This document shows, piece by piece, positions 42,244 to 54,006 of a stretch of DNA of 64,000 bases. The stretch spans positions 1-64,000 of the forward strand of contig JAPOVC010000007.1 of assembly GCA_026708325.1 (NCBI GenBank), written 5' to 3'. How positions within the stretch are numbered: the stretch's first letter is position 1; every line of letters starts with the position of its first letter. Source of the stretch: Anaerolineaceae bacterium (GTDB lineage: Bacteria; Chloroflexota; Anaerolineae; Aggregatilineales; Phototrophicaceae). The translations under genes were made by a program, and so were the position numbers. The notes beneath the pieces are model-generated. The model made no database searches and was not told the origin of the DNA. It saw nothing but the letters and a program-made list of their open reading frames with translations.

Positions 42244-44064
42244 ATGCTTGAGCACAACCCCATGCAGCGCTGCCTCGAGGGCGAGCGCTATACCGCCAGC
42301 GTCCCCGATACTCTCAACCTGGCCGACCGGATGGGACTGGCCATCAACGCCCTCACCAACGCCTTTGTGCCGGAAGAGCGCTGGGCCCTGCAGTTCGACG
42401 TCAGCATCGCCCACCGGCCGCCGGTCATCTGGATCAACCACCTGACCGACGCCTATCTCAACATCCCCGCCAAGTTCCTGGAGGCGCTGACCGTCTGCCG
42501 CACCGTCTCCGGCAGCGACCAGAACATCGACATCGACTTCGCCGTCTTGCGCAACCAGCTGGAACTGCTGGGCGAGGACGGCCTCACCTACACGCCGGAC
42601 GATACCCTGCCCGCGCTGGACGAGCCGCTGCGGCCCTTCGCCGAAATCTGGGGCGAGGGACGCCTGATCCTGGCGCTGTGCTTCATCGGCCAGCTCGATG
42701 ACGATCCGATCTGGTTCGAGACCGCCAAACGCAAGGTCGACCGCCTGCTCGAACTCTCCGTCGAGCGCGAGGACTATCGCTTCTTCTGGCGCGGCCGCTG
42801 GCCCAGGGGCGCCGCGCCGCCGCCCGACGCCGACGAGCCCAGCGGGCCCATCCCCGACGGCTCGCTCGGAGACAAATACGACTGGGACCTGAGTCTGATC
42901 TACTCGGTCGGCTCCTCGGGCCACGGCTCCGCGCTGCTCTATCGCCTCACCGGCTACGAGCCCGCGCTGGAACTCTCGCGCGGTCTGGCGCGCTGGGCCC
43001 TGAAGCGCATCTTCAAACACGAGGACGGCCACTACGACTTCTACCATTTCCACCACGGCCTCTATTCCCTGATGGCCGTCTGCGAGTACGGCGTGGCCGC
43101 CCAGGACCGCGAGGTGCTGGAACGCGTCGACGCCTGTTACCGCTGGGCGCGCGAAATGGGCGATCCCCTGATCGGCTTCTACGCGGAAATCATGCCGGGC
43201 GCCGAGCTTTATCTGGAACGCCAGGGCAACACGGTCGAGATCTGCGAGGTCGCCGACATGGTCTGGCTGGCGCTGACGCTGACGCGCGAGGGCTTCGGCG
43301 GCGGCGCCTACATCGACGACGTCGACCGCTGGGTGCGCAACATGTATGCCGAGGGCCAGGTGCTGGATGCCGACTTCATCCACGACATCCCGGATGACTG
43401 CTTCGTCGAGGGCGAGTACGACACGCCCTACCCGGACACCGACAACGTGCTGGAGCGCTCGGTCGGTTCCTTCCTCGGCTGGATGCGCGCCAACGAGGGC
43501 TTCGAGCGGCAATGGAACGAGGACGGCGAATACAAGCTGACCCGCAAGGGCATCATGCACTGCTGCACCGCCAACGGCGCGCGCACCCTCTACTGTGTCT
43601 GGGACAGCGCCGTGCAGCGCTGCGAGGACGGCAGCACGACCGTCAACTTCCTGCTCAACCGCGCCTCGCCCTGGCTGGACGTGGCCAGCTGGCTGCCGGC
43701 CGACGGCCGCGTGCAACTGAGCATCAAGGACGCGCCAAAGGTCTACGTGCGCATGTCCGAGTGGATCGACCTGCAGGCCGTTACGGCCACGGTGAACGGT
43801 GAGGCCGCCGACTTCAGCCTTGATGGCCCCATGGTCTGCCTTGAGGGGCTCAATCCCGGCGACGTCGTCGACATCCGCTTCCCGGTGCTGGAGCGCACGC
43901 TGCATCGCGTCATCGGCGAAATTCCCTTCCGCCTGGACATGCGCGGCGCCAACGTGGTCGCCATCCATCCGCGCGGCACCACCTACCCGCTCTTCGACCG
44001 ACCCGACAGCGGCGAGGTCAGCGAACGGGAGGTCTTCATCCCGTCCAACGGCTACACCTGGTAG
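42244..44064 (+). CDS. GH127-like beta-L-arabinofuranosidase (DUF1680 group)
   Basis: The 606-residue product is an alpha/alpha-barrel glycosidase followed by beta-sandwich domains. It keeps the unusual zinc-thiolate site of GH127: E332-x-C334 (VEICEVADM) and the paired C440-C441 (HCCTANGARTLY), the last being the family's catalytic Cys position. No signal peptide is present, so it would act on sugars after import by the MalFG-type transporter encoded upstream. Sequence-level substrate assignment beyond the family is not possible. It ends 6 bases before the aldolase. Confidence 0.8.
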   Translation: MLEHNPMQRCLEGERYTASVPDTLNLADRMGLAINALTNAFVPEERWALQFDVSIAHRPPVIWINHLTDAYLNIPAKFLEALTVCRTVSGSDQNIDIDFAVLRNQLELLGEDGLTYTPDDTLPALDEPLRPFAEIWGEGRLILALCFIGQLDDDPIWFETAKRKVDRLLELSVEREDYRFFWRGRWPRGAAPPPDADEPSGPIPDGSLGDKYDWDLSLIYSVGSSGHGSALLYRLTGYEPALELSRGLARWALKRIFKHEDGHYDFYHFHHGLYSLMAVCEYGVAAQDREVLERVDACYRWAREMGDPLIGFYAEIMPGAELYLERQGNTVEICEVADMVWLALTLTREGFGGGAYIDDVDRWVRNMYAEGQVLDADFIHDIPDDCFVEGEYDTPYPDTDNVLERSVGSFLGWMRANEGFERQWNEDGEYKLTRKGIMHCCTANGARTLYCVWDSAVQRCEDGSTTVNFLLNRASPWLDVASWLPADGRVQLSIKDAPKVYVRMSEWIDLQAVTATVNGEAADFSLDGPMVCLEGLNPGDVVDIRFPVLERTLHRVIGEIPFRLDMRGANVVAIHPRGTTYPLFDRPDSGEVSEREVFIPSNGYTW

Positions 44065-44070
44065 GCGGCC

Positions 44071-44859
44071 GTGTCCCTGCTTGAGAACGGCATCGCGCTG
44101 CGCCAGAAGCTCGCTGCCGGAGAGCGGGCCCCCGGCGCCTGGGTGACGCTGACCGACCCGGCCGTAACCGAGGTTATGGCCGGGTCCGGCCTCGACTGGG
44201 TGCTGGTGGACACCGAGCACGCGCCCTTCTCGCCGGAAAGCCTGGCCAGCATCCTCATGGCCTTCGAGGGCACGTCGGCCGTCTCGCTGGTGCGCGTCGG
44301 CTGGAACGACCAGGTGCTCATCAAGACCTGCCTTGACATGGGCTTCGGCGGCGTGCTGGTGCCGCAGGTCGCTTCGGTGGAGGAAGCGCAACGGGCCGTC
44401 GCCGCCTGCCGCTACCCGCCGCAGGGCATTCGCGGCTTCGGGCCGCGCCGCGCCAGCTACTACGGCCGCAGCATGGACGACTACGTGCGCCTCGCCAACA
44501 GCGTGATCCTCGCCGGCATCCAGATCGAGCACATCAACGCCGTGAACGACATCGAGAACATCTTCGACGTGGAGGGCGTCGACTTCGCCTTCCTCGGGCC
44601 GATGGACCTGTCGGCCTCAATGGGCCTGCTGGAGACGCCCGATCACCCGGACGTGATTCAGGCGATGGAGCGGGTGATCGAGGTCGCCGTGGCCAAAGAC
44701 ATCCCCATCGGCGTGCCGCTGCCCTCCGACGCGCCGCTCGAGACCGTGCTCCACTGGGCCGAGAAGGGCAGCCAGCTGGTCTCCGTCGGCCTCGACCTGG
44801 GCTTCATGACGGGCGCCCTGATGCAGGCCCTCGGCGACGTGCGCCGTGGCCTGACATAA
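44071..44859 (+). CDS. HpcH/HpaI-family aldolase (2-keto-3-deoxy-sugar-acid type)
   Basis: The 262-residue product starts at GTG 44071. It has VLVDTEHAPFSPE (the catalytic His region), MGFGGVLVPQVASVEEAQ, the phosphate-loop-like PPQGIRGFGPRRASYYG, IQIEHINAVNDIENI and FLGPMDLSASMG, matching class II pyruvate-dependent aldolases such as 2-dehydro-3-deoxyglucarate aldolase. It probably splits a keto-deoxy sugar acid into pyruvate and an aldehyde at the end of this catabolic arm. Confidence 0.9.
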   Translation: MSLLENGIALRQKLAAGERAPGAWVTLTDPAVTEVMAGSGLDWVLVDTEHAPFSPESLASILMAFEGTSAVSLVRVGWNDQVLIKTCLDMGFGGVLVPQVASVEEAQRAVAACRYPPQGIRGFGPRRASYYGRSMDDYVRLANSVILAGIQIEHINAVNDIENIFDVEGVDFAFLGPMDLSASMGLLETPDHPDVIQAMERVIEVAVAKDIPIGVPLPSDAPLETVLHWAEKGSQLVSVGLDLGFMTGALMQALGDVRRGLT

Positions 44860-45010
44860 CAGGACGGCCGCGTCAGGGCCACGGTCACCCGGTCCCTGCC
44901 TTCCAGGCCCGGGCGCAGCAGGTATTGCAGACAAGGACCACCGGATTGGTGCCACTATCTATAGACAATGGTATCCTTATGCTTCCTTGCATATTCGCAA
45001 GAGGCCAGCG

Positions 45011-45976
45011 ATGAAGACAAGACTCTTGTCTGCAATACTGGCGCTGCTTATTCTCTGCAGCGCAGCAGCGGCGCAAGAGTATCAGATTCGTACCGATGCC
45101 AGAATCAATCTCCGTACTACCTTCAGTCTCGAAGGAGCCATTGTTGAAACGGTGCCAACCGGCACGGTCCTGCAGGTCGTCGGCCGCTTCAACCGCTGGC
45201 TGACGATCAACAGAAACGGCAACACCCTGTGGATGGCGGACTGGGTCCCCTACACCCGCGTTGGGGACGGCGGCGAGGGCGGCCAGACACAATCGCAAAT
45301 CGACAACTGCTGTTTCGTGGACCGGCAATGCAGGGTCGATGCGGACTGGGTCAGCGGCTATTGGGCCTTCCAGAACGGTCAGTGCGCCGCGCCCCTGCAA
45401 CCCGGCTTGCAGCTACCCGGGACCTCCACGGGCAGCGATTCATCCGAAGTCGACAATTGCTGTTTCCTCGACTGGCAATGCAGCAACGACGCGGAATGGG
45501 AAAGGGGCTATCGCGCCTTTCAGAATGACCTCTGCGATGCGCCCGCGAGCGTGATCATCGAGGGGCCGCCCGACTTCGTCGCGAAATGGGAAGAGGTGCT
45601 TCGCCTCCTGAAACGCAAGTCTCCCCAGTGGTATGCCTACGCGATCAACGGTCTTGACAAGATTCAACAGATTGGGGGAATGTACATTCAGACCGTGCGT
45701 CCGGACACCAGGACTTTCAGTATTTCCCGCAACGCTGTTTTTATGCCCAATCCGAACCAGGAAAGGAGCGTGGGCGACATGGCCTCCATGCTGGTTCATG
45801 AGGCCTGCCATGTGTACCGCTATGAGGCCGGGATACGGACCAGCGCTTATGAAGAGGAAAAGGCCTGCTATCTGACGCAACTGGAAGCCGACAGAATCAT
45901 CAATCCCCGTACGGTCTGGCTCCTGGAAAGTTTCCTCGAAACCTTCGACGATCCGAGACATCCGTGGAATCAATGA
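45011..45976 (+). CDS. Secreted SH3 / Cys-repeat / HEACH zincin-like protein, paralogue 1
   Basis: The 321-residue product has a signal peptide (1-22), an SH3 domain (about 25-85) and two copies of a Cys module (DNCCFVDRQC...GYWAFQNGQC and DNCCFLDWQC...GYRAFQNDLC). Its C-terminal domain contains VHEACHVYRYEAG with H263, E264 and H267; downstream EEEKACYLTQLEAD may hold a third ligand. It looks like an extracellular metallopeptidase with a tethering N-terminal half. ATG 45011 is followed at once by the signal peptide. It is the first of three tandem copies with a period near 1.08 kb. Confidence 0.75.
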   Translation: MKTRLLSAILALLILCSAAAAQEYQIRTDARINLRTTFSLEGAIVETVPTGTVLQVVGRFNRWLTINRNGNTLWMADWVPYTRVGDGGEGGQTQSQIDNCCFVDRQCRVDADWVSGYWAFQNGQCAAPLQPGLQLPGTSTGSDSSEVDNCCFLDWQCSNDAEWERGYRAFQNDLCDAPASVIIEGPPDFVAKWEEVLRLLKRKSPQWYAYAINGLDKIQQIGGMYIQTVRPDTRTFSISRNAVFMPNPNQERSVGDMASMLVHEACHVYRYEAGIRTSAYEEEKACYLTQLEADRIINPRTVWLLESFLETFDDPRHPWNQ

Positions 45977-46094
45977 TGTGGCCCTGTTGTTCCCCTGCGC
46001 GAAGCAGGCAGACCAGTTGCAGTCCGCAACCTGCGCCTGAAGCCCGTTGTTGCCAAAATGACGGGCGCAGCGCATGCCAGTGTGGGGACAGTCC

Positions 46095-47060
46095 GTGAAA
46101 ACCAGGCCTCTGGCAATTGCGCTGGCGCTCTTCGTTCTTTGCACTGCGGCATCCGCGCAGGACTACCAGATCCGCACGGGCGCCAACATCAATTTGCGCG
46201 ATACCTACAGTCTCGACGGCGTCGTTGTTGAAGTCGTTCCCTCAGGCTCCATCCTGCAGGTCGTGGGCCGCTTCAACCGCTGGCTGCGGATCAACAGAAA
46301 CGGCAACACCCTGTGGATGGCGGACTGGGTCCCCTACACCCGCGTTGGGGACGGCGGCGAGGGCGGCCAGACACAATCGCAAATCGACAACTGCTGTTTC
46401 GTGGACCGGCAATGCAGGGTCGATGCGGACTGGGTCAGCGGCTATTGGGCCTTCCAGAACGGTCAGTGCGCCGCGCCCCTGCAACCCGACTTGCAGCTAC
46501 CCCTGACCTCCACAGGCAGCGACTCATCCGAAGTCAACAACTGTTGTTACATTGGCCGGCAATGCAATACCGACGAGGACTGGACCAGAGGCCACTGGGC
46601 GTTCCAGAACGATCACTGCGATGTGCCCGCCGGCTTTATCATCGAGGGGCCGCCAAACTTTCTCGCCCGGGTGAAGGAAGTGCTTCGTTTTCTGGAAAGC
46701 AGGTCTCCGCAGTGGTTTTCCTACGCGATGAGCGGACTGGACAAGATCAGAATGGTGGACGAACCGGGTGTTTCGTCCATACGCGCGCGGACAAGGACCT
46801 GGAGAATAGCACCGGACCGCTTCTTCAATCGCACCGGTGCCAGGGGCGTCATCCGTCTCGCCAGCTCGATGGTCCATGAGGCCTGCCATGCGCACCGCTA
46901 TATGGCCGGCCTGCAATCCGGTGGCTACGTGGGAGAAAAAGACTGTCTGCGCGTTCAGATTGAGGCGACGGAAACATTTGATAATTTCGGCGGTCACGTG
47001 TCATGGCTGCGGAACCTGCTCGCCAATATCGACGATCCCGAATACCAATGGTGGCACTAG
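46095..47060 (+). CDS. Secreted SH3 / Cys-repeat / HEACH zincin-like protein, paralogue 2
   Basis: The 321-residue product starts at GTG 46095 (VKTRPLAIALALFVLC), just after GGGGAC; an ATG at 46074 would add seven residues before the signal peptide. Architecture is as in paralogue 1, with the zincin motif VHEACHAHRYMAG (H261, H265) and GEKDCLRVQIEATE. The SH3/Cys-module DNA is nearly identical to paralogue 1 over about 195 bases, and the SH3 start is nearly identical to paralogue 3, while the peptidase domain diverges. Confidence 0.75.
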   Translation: MKTRPLAIALALFVLCTAASAQDYQIRTGANINLRDTYSLDGVVVEVVPSGSILQVVGRFNRWLRINRNGNTLWMADWVPYTRVGDGGEGGQTQSQIDNCCFVDRQCRVDADWVSGYWAFQNGQCAAPLQPDLQLPLTSTGSDSSEVNNCCYIGRQCNTDEDWTRGHWAFQNDHCDVPAGFIIEGPPNFLARVKEVLRFLESRSPQWFSYAMSGLDKIRMVDEPGVSSIRARTRTWRIAPDRFFNRTGARGVIRLASSMVHEACHAHRYMAGLQSGGYVGEKDCLRVQIEATETFDNFGGHVSWLRNLLANIDDPEYQWWH

Positions 47061-47166
47061 CGCCGCCGCGCAGCAACCACACGGCCGGGTTGCTTTCTGC
47101 CAGCGGCCACTGAAGCGAGTTGCAATTTCAACGAGGGTTACAACGCATGATGACCGGGGTCTGGCT

Positions 47167-48105
47167 GTGAAAACCGGGGTTCTGGCCGCAATTGTGGCGT
47201 TGTTTGCGCTCTGCAGCGCGGCAGCGGCGCAGGACTATCAGATCCGCACGGGCGCCAACATCAATTTGCGCGATACCTACAGTCTCGACGGTGTCGTTGT
47301 TGAAGTCGTTCCCTCAGGCTCCATCCTGCAGGTCGTCGGCCAGTTCAACCGCTGGCTGCGGATCAACAGAAACGGCAACGAGGTATGGATGGCGGACTGG
47401 GTCCCCTACACCCGCGTTGGGGACGGCGGTCAGACACAATCGCAAATCGACAACTGCTGCTTCGTGGACCGGCAATGCACGGTCGACGCGGAATGGGTCA
47501 GCGGCTATTGGGCCTTCCAGAACGGGCAGTGTGGCGCGCCCCTCCAGACCGGGCTGCAGCTATCCCTGACCTCCACGGCCACTGACTCGTCCGAAGTCAA
47601 CAATTGCTGTTTCATTGGCTGGCAATGCAATACCGACGAGGAGTGGGCAAGAGGGCACTGGGCCTTTCACCTTGGGCAGTGCAAACATCGGGGCGTGGAA
47701 ATCGAGGGGTCGCCCGCCTTCGTCAACGCGATTGACCAGGCCCTTGACCTCCTGCAGAGCAGGGCCCCGCAGTGGTATGGCTACTCGATCAGCGGCCTGA
47801 CCAAGATCAGGGAGGTCTCGGAAGAGGAAGGTCCGGGCGTATATCTGCATACCGGGGCGTTCAGTATCACCCCGGGCCACGTGTCTGCGGGTGTGCTCTG
47901 GCTGGCCAGCATCATTGTTCATGATGCCTGCCACGTACACCGGGCTGCGCGCGGTCTGGTTCCCGGCGATCTGACGGGCGAACGCGAGTGCCTTAAGGTG
48001 CAGATTGAGGCCACTGAAGTGTTTGATTATCACGACAAGCATCTCCCCTGGCTGCGAGAGATACTCGCAAACATCGACGACATCGAGTATCAGTGGTGGC
48101 ACTAG
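47167..48105 (+). CDS. Secreted SH3 / Cys-repeat protein, paralogue 3, with HDACH in place of HExxH
   Basis: The 312-residue product starts at GTG 47167 (VKTGVLAAIVALFALC). It keeps the signal peptide, SH3 domain and two Cys modules, but the metal motif reads VHDACHVHRAARG: H252 and H256 remain while the catalytic Glu is Asp253. The distal GERECLKVQIEATE is retained. It may still bind metal with low or no proteolytic activity. It is followed by an SDR gene 33 bases downstream. Confidence 0.75.
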   Translation: MKTGVLAAIVALFALCSAAAAQDYQIRTGANINLRDTYSLDGVVVEVVPSGSILQVVGQFNRWLRINRNGNEVWMADWVPYTRVGDGGQTQSQIDNCCFVDRQCTVDAEWVSGYWAFQNGQCGAPLQTGLQLSLTSTATDSSEVNNCCFIGWQCNTDEEWARGHWAFHLGQCKHRGVEIEGSPAFVNAIDQALDLLQSRAPQWYGYSISGLTKIREVSEEEGPGVYLHTGAFSITPGHVSAGVLWLASIIVHDACHVHRAARGLVPGDLTGERECLKVQIEATEVFDYHDKHLPWLREILANIDDIEYQWWH

Positions 48106-48138
48106 CGCCGCCGCGCGAACCAGGAGAGTGAGGCGAAC

Positions 48139-48930
48139 ATGACAGGAAGACTCGCAGACAAGGTCGCCATCGTCACCGGTGGCGGCACCGGCATCGGCAA
48201 GGCGATCGCCATCCTCTTCGCCGCCGAGGGCGCCCGCGTCGCCATCTGCGGCCGCACCGAAGGCACCCTGCAGGAGACGGCCGACGAGATCCTCAGGGCC
48301 GGCGGCGAGGTACTGGTCGTCCCGACCGACGTCAGCGACGCGGCGGCCGTCGATCGCCTGACGCAACAGACCCTCGAACGCTTCGGCCACATCGATATCC
48401 TCGTCAACAACGCCGGCGTGCGCGCCAGCATCGGCACCCTGCTGGAACTCGACGACGAGGAATGGCAACGCACCTTCGATATCGACGCCCGCGGCAGCTG
48501 GTACTGCGCCCGCGCCGTCATCCCCGAGATGCGCAAACGCGGCGGCGGCTCGATCATCGCCATCAGTTCCATCTCCGCCTACGTGGGCCAGCCCAAACAG
48601 GGCGCCTACAACGCCGCCAAGGCCGCCCAGGAACTGATCACCAAGTGCCTCGCGCTGGATTTCGCCGCCGACAACATCCGCGTCAATTCCGTCTGCCCCG
48701 CCTGGGTGCTCACCGAACTGAACCGCGACCAGGTCACGGAAATGCAGGCCGAACCCGAGCGCATCTTCCCGCCCGGCATCAGCTGGAATGACCTGCTGCG
48801 CATGCACCCCCTGGGCCGCATCGGCGTCTCCGGGGACGTGGCCTGGGCCGCCCTTTACCTCGCCTCGGACGAGTCGCGCTGGGTGACCGGCACCGCCCTC
48901 TTCGTCGATGGCGGCTACACCTGCCAGTAA
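48139..48930 (+). CDS. Short-chain dehydrogenase/reductase (SDR)
   Basis: The 263-residue classical SDR has VAIVTGGGTGIGKAIA, NNAG (ILVNNAGVRAS), the Ser strand IIAISSISAY, catalytic YNAAK and the C-terminal GTALFVDGGYTCQ. It is an NAD(P)-dependent oxidoreductase of unknown substrate. It opens a tightly spaced plus-strand run with the M24 hydrolase, E2, E1 and GMC genes (gaps 14, 7, -4 and 4 bases), so it probably works on a metabolite of the same pathway. Confidence 0.93.
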   Translation: MTGRLADKVAIVTGGGTGIGKAIAILFAAEGARVAICGRTEGTLQETADEILRAGGEVLVVPTDVSDAAAVDRLTQQTLERFGHIDILVNNAGVRASIGTLLELDDEEWQRTFDIDARGSWYCARAVIPEMRKRGGGSIIAISSISAYVGQPKQGAYNAAKAAQELITKCLALDFAADNIRVNSVCPAWVLTELNRDQVTEMQAEPERIFPPGISWNDLLRMHPLGRIGVSGDVAWAALYLASDESRWVTGTALFVDGGYTCQ

Positions 48931-48944
48931 GGCGCTGAAGGCCC

Positions 48945-50189
48945 ATGCTGTTCAACCAGGCCCGCGCCCGCGAATGCATGGACGCCGCCGGCCTCGACGC
49001 CCTGATCGCCTGCACGCCGGTCAACATCACCGCCTTCAGCGACTTCACCCTCTGGCTGGACCCGCTCTTCCGCGAGTACATGGTCAACCCCGGCGCGCCG
49101 GGCCAGCGCATGCAGCGTTACGCCCTCTTCCCGCGCGACGGCGCGCCCGCCCTGGTCGTCGAGCCCATGATGGCCGTCAACGCCGCCGACCTGTGGCTGC
49201 GCGACCTGATCGCCTTCGGCGCGCCCAGCATCGAGGAGCGCGACCCGCCCGCGCAGCCCCAGACCTGGCCGCGCATCCGTCAGACCCAGGCCGACTCGCT
49301 GCGCTCCGCCACGCCCAACGATGCCCTGCTGCACCTGCTGCGTCAACGGGGCCTGCAGGACGGGCGTCTCGGTATCGAACTGGAGGAACTGCCGGCCAGG
49401 CATTTGCAGGCCCTGCGCGACGCCCTGCCAAGGGCGCAACTGCTGGACTGCAGCAACCTGTTGCGCTACGTCCGCGCCGTCAAGACCGCCGACGAGATCG
49501 GACGCTTGCGGCGCGCGGCGCAGATCAGCGAGGCGGCCGCCATGGCCAGTCTGGCGCAGGCCGGGCCCGGCGTCAGCCTGGCGCAACTGTCCCTGGCCTA
49601 CCGCGCCGGGGTCGCCCGGGAGGGCGCGGACTTCGACCACTTCGCCATCGGCATCGACGGCGTTGGCATCGCCACCGAAGTGCAACATCAGTTGGCGCCG
49701 GGCGCCGCGATGTACGTGGATTTCGGCTGCCGCTGGAACAGTTGCTACTCCGACACGGGCCTGACCCTGGCCCTCGGCCCCCTCTCGCCGGAATTGCAAC
49801 GCCGCTATGACGCGCTGCGCGCCTGCATCGACGCCGGTATCGAGCAGTTGCGGCCCGGCCGGCGCGGCTCGCAGGCGCAGGCCGCCATGCAAGGCGTGAT
49901 CGACGGCAGCGACATTCGCGTGGCCGCGCCGCACGGTCACGGCCTCGGCCTGGAAGTGCGCGACTATCCGGTTATAGTGGCGGACAACGGCCTGCGGCTC
50001 AGGGACGATTGCCTTAACATCCCCGCCGACCTGCCCTTCGAGGTCGACATGGTGGTCAACCTCGAGGCCAGCAGCTTCCTCGCCGCCGAGGCCTCGCTGC
50101 ACATTGAGGAGAGTTTCCTGATCAGGGGCGGCGGGGCGGAACCCCTGAGCCCGCGGCGCGCGACGCCCACGCGACCGGACGCGATCTGA
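48945..50189 (+). CDS. M24 (pita-bread fold) hydrolase, possibly not a peptidase
   Basis: The 414-residue product has a creatinase-like N-domain and the metal-binding M24 domain: D259 and D270 in VDFGCRWNSCYSD, the His of HGHGLGLEV (330-332), then Glu in VVNLEAS and IEES. In Xaa-Pro peptidases the second motif usually reads EVHE; here it is EVRD, so one catalytic His is missing. M24 relatives with other chemistry (creatinase, ectoine hydrolase) are thus as likely as a peptidase. The downstream oxidoreductases and ureohydrolase favour a small nitrogenous substrate, but that is inference. Confidence 0.82.
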   Translation: MLFNQARARECMDAAGLDALIACTPVNITAFSDFTLWLDPLFREYMVNPGAPGQRMQRYALFPRDGAPALVVEPMMAVNAADLWLRDLIAFGAPSIEERDPPAQPQTWPRIRQTQADSLRSATPNDALLHLLRQRGLQDGRLGIELEELPARHLQALRDALPRAQLLDCSNLLRYVRAVKTADEIGRLRRAAQISEAAAMASLAQAGPGVSLAQLSLAYRAGVAREGADFDHFAIGIDGVGIATEVQHQLAPGAAMYVDFGCRWNSCYSDTGLTLALGPLSPELQRRYDALRACIDAGIEQLRPGRRGSQAQAAMQGVIDGSDIRVAAPHGHGLGLEVRDYPVIVADNGLRLRDDCLNIPADLPFEVDMVVNLEASSFLAAEASLHIEESFLIRGGGAEPLSPRRATPTRPDAI

Positions 50190-50196
50190 GGTCCCC

Positions 50197-51539
50197 ATGG
50201 CCAGCGCAGTGCTCCTGCCCAAACTGGGTAACTCGGTTGAAAGCTCCCTTATCCTCGCCTGGCACAAGGCCGTCGGCGATCCCGTCGCGCAGGGCGAGTT
50301 GCTGGCCGAGATCGAGACCGACAAGGCAACGCTGGAGATCGAAAGCCCCGCGGACGGGCTGCTGCTGGCGCGCTTTTACGAGGTCGGCGCCGAGGTCGAG
50401 GTCATGGCGCCCATCGGGGCCATCGGCGCGCCCGGCGAGGACGTTGAAGACCTGCGCCCGCCATCCGGGCGTGGCGCCGCGCCGGCGTCACCCGCGCCCG
50501 CCATGACGCCGCCAACGCCACAATTCCCGTCTGCGAGGGCGACGCCCGGCTCTCTCGTCCGTGGCCGTCCCGCCAGCTCGCCGCGGGCCCGCAAACTGGC
50601 GGCGGCCAGGGGAATCCCGTTGACCGGCCTGAATGGCAGCGGCCCTGGCGGCCGCATCCTCGAACGCGACGTGCAGGCCGCCCTTGCGGAACAGCCGCGT
50701 CTGACGCCCGTGGCGCAGGCGGTGCTGCGCGAAGGCGGCTACAGCCTGCCGACGCGCGGCAGCGGCCCGCGCGGGCGCATCCGGCGCCGCGACCTGATCC
50801 CCGCGTCGGCGGAGGACGGAGACGCGCAGCGCGTGCCCCTGCGCGGGGCGCGGCGCGTCACCGCCCGCCGCATGCTGGAATCGCTGCAGAGTACGGCCCA
50901 GTTGACGCTGCACGCGCACGCCGACGCGCGCGCCCTGCTGGCCCTGCGCCAGCGTCTGAAAGCGGGCGAGATCAGCCCGGCGCTGCGCAGGGTCACCATC
51001 AACGACCTGCTGCACTACGCCGTGGCGCGTACCCTGCCGGCGCATCCGGAGCTGAACGCCCAACTGGCCGACGACCACATCCTGCGCTTCCGGGTGGTGC
51101 ATCTGGGCTTCGCCGTGGATACGCCGCGCGGGCTCTACGTGCCCGTCATCCGCGATGCCGACCGCCTCGGCCTGCAGCAACTGGCCGACGAGGCGCGGCG
51201 ACTGGTCCGCGCCTGTCGCGATGGCGCCGTCCAGCCACAGGAACTGGAAGGGGCGACCTTCACCGTCAGCAACCTCGGCAGTTTCGGCGTCGAAAGCTTC
51301 ACGCCCGTCCTGAACCCGCCCCAGGCGGGCATTCTGGGCGCGGGCGCGATACACCTGAAGGCCGTGCAGGAAAACGGCGTGGTGGCCTTCCTGCCGCATA
51401 TCGGCCTGTCGTTGACGATCGACCATCAGGTGCTGGATGGCGCGCCCGCCGCCCGCTTCCTGCAGGACCTCGCGCGAAATCTGACGCGGATCGAGGGTGC
51501 CATCAGCCCCGCCGACCACAGCGAAGTGGACGAGGCTCC

Positions 51540-51543
<4 letters not shown>
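50197..51543 (+). CDS. 2-oxoacid dehydrogenase E2 (lipoyl acyltransferase) with two subunit-binding domains
   Basis: The 448-residue product has a lipoyl domain with K43 in [13 protein letters not shown], and a first peripheral subunit-binding domain (about 128-160, [17 protein letters not shown]). A second such domain follows (about 168-200, [14 protein letters not shown]...GRIRRRDL), then the catalytic acyltransferase domain ending in DHQVLDG (H410, D414). One binding domain is usual; two are uncommon. Its stop overlaps the E1 start by 4 bases (ATGA). It transfers the acyl group made by E1 to CoA. Confidence 0.92.
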
Positions 51544-54002
<2,459 letters not shown>

Positions 54003-54006
54003 GCCG

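Noticed and set aside
42238..44532. Long minus-strand open frame opposite the GH127-like and aldolase genes
   Set aside because: The plus-strand frames encode recognisable enzymes; the antisense frame has no motif and no ribosome binding site.
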